64,000 nt of DNA, taken from contig CM074702.1 in the NCBI GenBank assembly GCA_037367355.1, forward strand, positions 1,116,001-1,180,000. Direction: 5' to 3'. The DNA comes from Neoscytalidium dimidiatum. Its lineage: Eukaryota; Ascomycota; Dothideomycetes; Botryosphaeriales; Botryosphaeriaceae. Shown piece by piece: positions 58,778 to 64,000 of the stretch (positions are counted from its first letter, which is position 1; the number at the start of each line of letters is the position of its first letter). Under the pieces are notes generated by a model. That model searched no databases. It had not been told where the DNA came from and saw nothing but the letters and a program-made list of their open reading frames with translations. The position numbers were made by a program, and so were the translations under genes.

Positions 58778-60026
58778 GTTAGGAGGGGGTTTTTCATGCG
58801 GGCGATTCTATTGTCGATAATTAGAGGTGGTTTTGTGCTGCGTTGTCGTTCATGCCGCGTCAGCGTTTCTGTTTTGGTGTCAAATTGAGAATGACCGCTG
58901 CGCCTTCCGTTTTTAGATGGAGAACTGTCAATTGTACTGTTTATGTTGAGCAGTCAGTCTTCAGATATTCTAGCTTATCTCACTTCGAGCTGCAGTAGCA
59001 AGGTACCCTCTTGCGTGACGAAGGCCAGCGGAACATGGCGGTCGTCGTAACAACTACGGCAAGCTGAGACATGCCACAAGACAAGGTAACTTCAATGGAT
59101 AGTAATATGTTTGATCTGCCTGCAGCGAAAGTTTCCTTCAATATATAAAGCGCGAAGCAAACGCTTCTGGTACAGGCTATCAACACTCGGTTCCTAGGCC
59201 GCATGGTCGCGGGTAATGATGATCCTAGCTGAGAGTGTCTAGGTTCCCTAATAGTACCTGAAAAGGCAGAGCCGCGGGGTAAGGACGCGTGTTCGAATTA
59301 GAGTCGTTGATAGCGTGGTCTCAAAACAGACGGCCCTTACAAGAGTCTGTTCTGTGCGACCCTGGAGCTCGGGCGTTACAGTTTTGCTGTTTTATTCCAA
59401 GGCCTTCTTTCTTTTTAACTCTTTTTAAAAAGTCCGAACTCTGGAGGCTTGCATACTTGCGCTCGAGCGAGGTTTGTTATGGTGACCTTGATGCTAAACT
59501 CAAGTAAGGCGTCTTACCGCGAGGGGCAGAAAACATCACTCTTCAGGGCTGCCGCGTAGTTGAAATAGCCATCAAGACGAAGATCTTATCAGACCCGTAC
59601 GCAGAATCTTATTCAAGGATTACTTCAAATATCTATGACCCTTTCCATAGTAGATCCAGACTCCCTCACTTGACGGCTCGTTCTTTGGCCGCTCATCACG
59701 GCATCCATTGCCTCTTAACGAATTGACAAAAAAGCGCTTGCATTGACTAACACGGGAACCACAAGACACCCCGATACTGCGTCTTTCCTAGTGAATTTCT
59801 TGAGTACTCGAGGCGTTCGCTTTGTACCGCGTACTATTGCATTGAGTATCTGCGCTTGCAAAGTAGCACATTTCAAGCGCCTTTGCAGACCTCACTTTTT
59901 GTTTTTACGCACACATACATACTCTCTAAATTTGTGGCAGATCTTCTCAATCGTGATATGCTATATTGATTAAAGAAGCAACACCCCTGGACTCTCCCCA
60001 ACTCTAGTGAAGAAAGTATTCAAGAC
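58778..60026. other. Intergenic, no gene seen
   Basis: AT-balanced DNA with only short frames. A GTGTTCGAATTAG stretch near 59288 recalls a tRNA B box, but no cloverleaf could be built around it. Confidence 0.45.
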
Positions 60027-60833
60027 ATGTCTGGAGGCTCCGGAGACAGGCCGGTTCGATACCGCCGCATTGACCCGAATCTACCTACAATCAATGGCAT
60101 CAATGAGGCTGCTCGCAGCTCCATAACATACTATATACCAAGTGAAAGGCGCCCGAAGAGACGGTGGTCTCCGACTTCAAGTACATCCTCTTCTGCATCC
60201 ACCGGTGATCCTCTCCAACGATTTCCTCCGCTTGAGCCTGCGGGCGCAATCCAAGCGAATTCAGTGCGTCAGCCAAACCCCAGGTCTCGCAGACATGCCA
60301 TTTACCTTGAAAATACCGGCATAAACCATCTGAGCGGAGTAATCAATTCCGGTGGTGAGGAGCCCCATGACGCCAACTTCCTCAACGGCACGGGCCGTTC
60401 CAACGGCGTAGGTCGACCTAACGTTGTGGAGCAGCCAAATGCCCTGGGCCTGCACCATGGCTCGAGCGAACAAACCGGAGAGAGAGAGGCAAGCGGCTTT
60501 CGTTCAGGACAACAAACACCCTCCTCGTTGTACAGCCAAGACTCTGGTGTTTCTCTAAACAGCCATGGCTCGGAGAGGACCGACGAGCCCGATAGTCTTG
60601 AAGATGATCTACCCTACGATCCTCTGTCTAACTACGACATGGTCGCCATGACGGAGGACTTTTTAAATCTCGAATACGAAGAATTCATGGAGGATTTAGA
60701 AAGGCGTTGGGAGTTTGCGAATATGACGGAAAGATCTAGAATACGAAGAGGGCTGGTTGCGCTGTTGGCCGTGATTCGAGGGTCGGCGGACTTGAATGCC
60801 AATATCCCAGTCCTACGAGGGGGCGATGGATAA
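60027..60833 (+). CDS. Hypothetical hydrophilic protein
   Basis: Single exon, 268 aa, ATG in a favourable context. It is Ser/Arg/Asn/Gly-rich and mostly disordered-looking up to residue 190 (SSTSSSASTGD, SLYSQDSGVSLNSHGSE). It then has an acidic segment (DEPDSLEDDLPYDPLSNYD) and a predicted helical end (EDFLNLEYEEFMEDLERRWE, then RIRRGLVALLAVI). The sensible sequence, single clean start and lack of a competing antisense frame of similar length argue that it is real. No family is recognised. Confidence 0.6.
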   Translation: MSGGSGDRPVRYRRIDPNLPTINGINEAARSSITYYIPSERRPKRRWSPTSSTSSSASTGDPLQRFPPLEPAGAIQANSVRQPNPRSRRHAIYLENTGINHLSGVINSGGEEPHDANFLNGTGRSNGVGRPNVVEQPNALGLHHGSSEQTGEREASGFRSGQQTPSSLYSQDSGVSLNSHGSERTDEPDSLEDDLPYDPLSNYDMVAMTEDFLNLEYEEFMEDLERRWEFANMTERSRIRRGLVALLAVIRGSADLNANIPVLRGGDG

Positions 60834-61465
60834 TGGGTTGTACATCTATAAATGATATTCAGGAAATGTGAACAAAGGCCTTCCTCTTTCAGGTGATGAT
60901 GCGCTCTTTCGGTGAAATTGAGATGCCGTGTAGCTCACAAATTTGACATGGTGATACGATAATTGTATAGATCTTTTCATTATCGCATATATGACAGTGG
61001 GCTTGAGGATTAGTTTATAATGTTGTTAGTGCTGAAGCTGTGAAAGGAAGGATATCATCATCAGCCATGACTCTCTCGCAGGCTATCATGTTCTTCGCTT
61101 TGCACGTGGTAGGGTTGACCCACTGCCTGCCATTCTTGCGTACAATCTTACTTGGTTGCTTTGGCAGCCCTAACGTCATTGCGTGGAGGTAGTTGTTGAA
61201 TGGTGTGTCGGCCACTGCTCCATCTGACCGGCTATCGCAGCAATGTGCACTAGGTTTGTTTACTTTCGCATCTTCTAGTCACCGTAATCAGCTCCGCACG
61301 TGATTTACTTCTGACTAGGCTTGTGACGTAAATATCTGATTCTCCTTCTTGTCCTTTGCTTCTTTTCCTCTGCCTCCCACTATTTCCTCGGCCCAGCCAG
61401 CACCGCCCCCTCTACTCTACTCTACTCTACTCTACTCTATCTACCTACCCTACTTTGACCTCCAT
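60834..61465. other. Promoter/leader of the following gene, with CTCTA repeat
   Basis: No gene is supportable. A 66-codon minus-strand frame here (61215-61015) begins at GTG, not ATG. The right end contains six CTCTA units (61410-61439), lying in what is probably the 5' leader of the next gene. Confidence 0.45.
61410..61439. repeat. CTCTA pentanucleotide repeat, six units
   Basis: Six exact CTCTA units end 26 nt before the first in-frame ATG of the following gene, so they probably lie in its 5' UTR or core promoter (CT-box). Confidence 0.85.
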
Positions 61466-63416
61466 ATGAAGCGGGTCACGCTCCATCTGCTGCCACACTT
61501 CGACTCTACTCAGCAGCTTCAACCGGCCATGCAGCCTCCGTATTTCACGCAGCCATACGATTCGCCGGCCGGCTACCTCAATATGGGCCCGCCGCGCCCT
61601 CTGCCTCCGCCTACAAACTCTCCGATCGGAGTCGCGCCTGCCCATGCTCATGCCATCCTGTCTGGCGCTCCGCACGGTGCTTATGGCATAGCCTCTGGAC
61701 AATGTCACCATCCTGGCCCGTTCTCCGCCTGTGGCCCTACTATTCACATGGCGGGCCATCCTCAAGTTAACCCGTACTTCGCTCACGGTTCTATTGCGCC
61801 AGTGGCGTATCCTCACCCGGACCACTCGTTCCGTGCCTATGGTCCCGGTGAGCTCATGGCGGGCCCTGCTCATGTCAATGTCTACGGCCCCTATGGCCCC
61901 AAACACCACTACCAGGCGTACTTCACAGGCGCGGACGGCCGGCCCTACGTTCACTGCATGCGTCCGGACGGCAGCACCTTCACCCATCCTCTCATCGGTC
62001 CGGGATCCAGCACCCGCTCCTACTTGGAGGCGTCGGCGTTGAAGGGCGATCAAATGGGCTCTGGCGAGTTCTCATATGACAGGATGGCCGCCAAACCTCT
62101 GCCACATAGACGTGTTCCTGCCGTTCCTCCTCCGGCTGACGCTAGTGAGCTGCCTGCTCCGTGTAGCGGCCCCGCGTCTGACTTCTGCTTCGTCAATGAA
62201 GCTTCCTCCGTTACCGATGTTCCGCACTCTCCGCACAGTAACACCACGTCCGAGATTCTTGACACTTTTTTCCCAGATTTGAAGGCACAGGATCCCGTGA
62301 TCATATATTCCACCAACGATCGCAAGGAGCATGGCCCGCACTCTCCCGCCGTCGACAGCTGGTATCCCCAACGTTATAACCCTCGTTGTGAGGATGAAGA
62401 GGATGCGCCTATGCAGTCTCACGGCTTGCACAGGCACATAGTAAACGAACCCGAGAGACAGAGGGAGAGCGTCGCTCGGTTTGGTATGGCTAAGGTAACC
62501 TCGCCGGAAAAGTACCCTAGCGGGCTTATCGGGTTTGCAGCCTGGGACAAGCAGCCTCCGAACAGCTCGGGCTCTGGCATCAAGGACAACGTGACTGGAA
62601 AGAAAGACATGAATGGCAAGGCGAAAACTGGCCTGGCTTCGTTGGCGGTCGGTAGCAGAGTCCAAGACGGTACGTTTTTCAGTCCCCCATGATGCGGCGA
62701 AGAAGTAGATACATTGATTCCAGACTTGATATAGACGCCGCGAGAAACATGTATTCGATGCGCTACGGTCCCGTAATCCCCCCAAGCAACGGCCATGACC
62801 CTTCCCCCGAGTTCCCCGAGTGGCTGGAAGAACCGGAAGCCAATGTCCCAGCTCCGCAAGCCCGGCCCTTTGACTTCAGTCGTGGTGAGCATACTCAGAG
62901 CACTGGAAAACTGGTCCGAGCGCTTACACTTATCTCACAGAGGCAGAACTCCGCCGCGAGCTTGAGAAGCCCCCGGACTACACGATTCAGGACAAACTGG
63001 ACAGAGAAGAAGTCGCGTCCTGGCTGAAAGAGGCCGAACGCTGGGGCAGCACGGTCGGCTGGAAGGGCTGGAACGAACCCTTGCACCACGGTCCTCAGAA
63101 CAACTTCAAGCCCATCAATGGTCCGACCGGCGATGATATTGGCTATCTTCAGATTGTCACCGACACGCTCTCCGAGCTCGGTTACAAGGATGCTTCATGC
63201 CTGTGGGGTTCTGCTCCCGGAGAGACCCTCACGGAGCAGCGCAAGCAGCATCAGTTCTGCATGGTGCAGCGCCTGGGCATCGAGGCTCTGTGCAGGCTTG
63301 AGAAGGCGTACGTGGAGGGTGATGGTATGGACAGGGCGCGGATCAAGGAGGCTGTGAAGGCTGTGATGCGCGGCCTTGGCCACGAGGGTGAGCTTGGCTC
63401 GAATTTCATCTTCTGA
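61466..63416 (+). CDS. Pro/Gly/Tyr-rich protein with a conserved-looking C-terminal region, unknown function
   Basis: Three exons (61466-62669, 62735-62884, 62941-63416) join to 609 aa. Starting at the second in-frame ATG (61529), which has a better context, gives 588 aa. Residues up to about 190 are rich in Pro, Gly, His and Tyr (YFTQPYDSPAGYLNMGPPRP, NVYGPYGPKHHYQAYF), resembling prion-like or RNA-condensate proteins. The C-terminal 200 residues look folded: PEFPEWLEEPEAN, then ELRRELEKPPDYTIQDKLDR, a Trp-rich REEVASWLKEAERWGSTVGW and a final helical part (RLGIEALCRLEKAYVEGDGM). The first intron was set by requiring an open frame; only the GATATAG acceptor at 62734 gives one. No family is recognised. 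Confidence 0.7.
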
Positions 63417-64000
63417 AAGTGTGCGGGCGAAGCAAGCTCTCCTTACGGGCTAGAAGGGGGAGTTACGGACTAGTCAATGATGCGACGGACAATGGTTTTG
63501 ATGCTACCACGGCGTAGCTTTTGACAACTGTAAAGGACGATCAAGCTGGATGGGCTACATGCAGCGAGATTTCCCCTACCAGCCTTCACAGCAAGTGGAC
63601 ATACCAAAATGTTATGATGATCCACTATAAACTATGTCCGATGTGTTGACTAAGTTCTGACATATCCAAGCTATGAAACAGATAGTGGTCGTAATCTTCG
63701 CAAGTCGCACAATAGCCGTTGTTCGTCCACAAGCATGACAAGTAGGCTTTGTCCGCGCAAATTGCCATCCTACTGCCACAAATATCCCTGCTGATCATCG
63801 TAGCAGCATGTGATGCATGTAAGAAGCCCCAGCTCTCATTAGTTCGTCACCTAATGCCTTCCCATACTCTACGTAGCCCGTCCAAGGCCTTGCGCCACTC
63901 CCCCTCCTTCTCATCCGGCACGAACCAACCCCCCCCTTCTTTTCCTCTTCCAATATCCCCTCTCCGCCCCCTCCCTGGCCAAACGAAGCTGCTCTTCCTA
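63417..64000. other. Intergenic to window end
   Basis: The 3' flank of the preceding gene. The last 130 bp turn C/T-rich, like a fungal promoter or leader, so another gene may start just outside the window. Confidence 0.4.

Noticed and set aside
57895..58797. 300-codon frame antisense to the low-complexity gene
   Set aside because: A mirror of the Pro/Gly-rich GC sequence. The plus strand has the better start and a more protein-like N-terminus.
59201..59340. tRNA-like B box (GTGTTCGAATTAG)
   Set aside because: No matching A box, acceptor stem or anticodon arm could be assembled.
61015..61215. 66-codon minus-strand frame
   Set aside because: The first codon is GTG, not ATG, and no upstream exon was found.

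Overview
The window is nuclear DNA from a filamentous ascomycete (Pezizomycotina, most likely a Dothideomycete). The evidence is short introns of about 47-65 nt with GTAAGT-type donors and occasional CTAAC branch sites, fungal versions of core eukaryotic proteins (PP2A catalytic subunit, RasA-type Ras, cytosolic Hsp70, Vps13, Emi1, GMF, beta-carbonic anhydrase), and no bacterial operon structure. Gene models were built by hand from open frames plus splice sites. In almost every case the joined exons give a reading frame divisible by three and a family-typical length.

Layout. 0.4-1.6 kb: a three-exon protein with a triplicated Cys/His zinc-ribbon-like module (-). 1.6-9.8 kb: no supportable gene, with GC-rich low-complexity DNA, 7-bp tandem arrays and long T tracts. 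9.8-13.5 kb: a decayed class V aminotransferase (-), unrecognised coding-like fragments (-) and an intact O-methyltransferase (-), which together look like the remains of a small metabolic locus. 14.6-15.9 kb: PP2A catalytic subunit (+, six exons). 15.9-21.4 kb: a second gene-free stretch. 21.4-22.2 kb: Ras (-, first exon 12 nt). 23.8-24.9 kb: MoCF/CinA-type nucleotide-binding protein (-), divergent from GMF (+), whose first coding exon is just ATG. 26-28.7 kb: AT-richer DNA with one possible decayed zinc-ribbon mini-gene. 28.8-30.0 kb: GDSL esterase (+, with a GC-AG intron), convergent with an MFS sugar transporter (-, 30.4-32.4 kb). 35.9-45.5 kb: full-length VPS13 (-), divergent from EMI1 (+). 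47.0-47.6 kb: two related hairpin elements in the convergent gap between EMI1 and HSP70. 47.9-50.1 kb: HSP70 (-) with a step-type heat-shock element upstream. 52.5-53.5 kb: hemerythrin-domain protein (+). 55.4-56.3 kb: beta-carbonic anhydrase (+). 57.3-63.4 kb: three low-complexity proteins of unknown function (+).

Most genes are unrelated housekeeping functions: phosphatase and Ras signalling, actin remodelling, inter-membrane lipid transfer by Vps13, mitochondrial twin-CX9C biology, proteostasis and CO2/bicarbonate metabolism. The only places hinting at linked function are the aminotransferase/methyltransferase remnant and, weakly, the esterase/sugar-transporter pair. The most unusual non-gene structure is the pair of hairpins at 47.0-47.6 kb. 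I did not find a convincing new multi-gene system, CRISPR array, rRNA or tRNA gene, or intact transposon.
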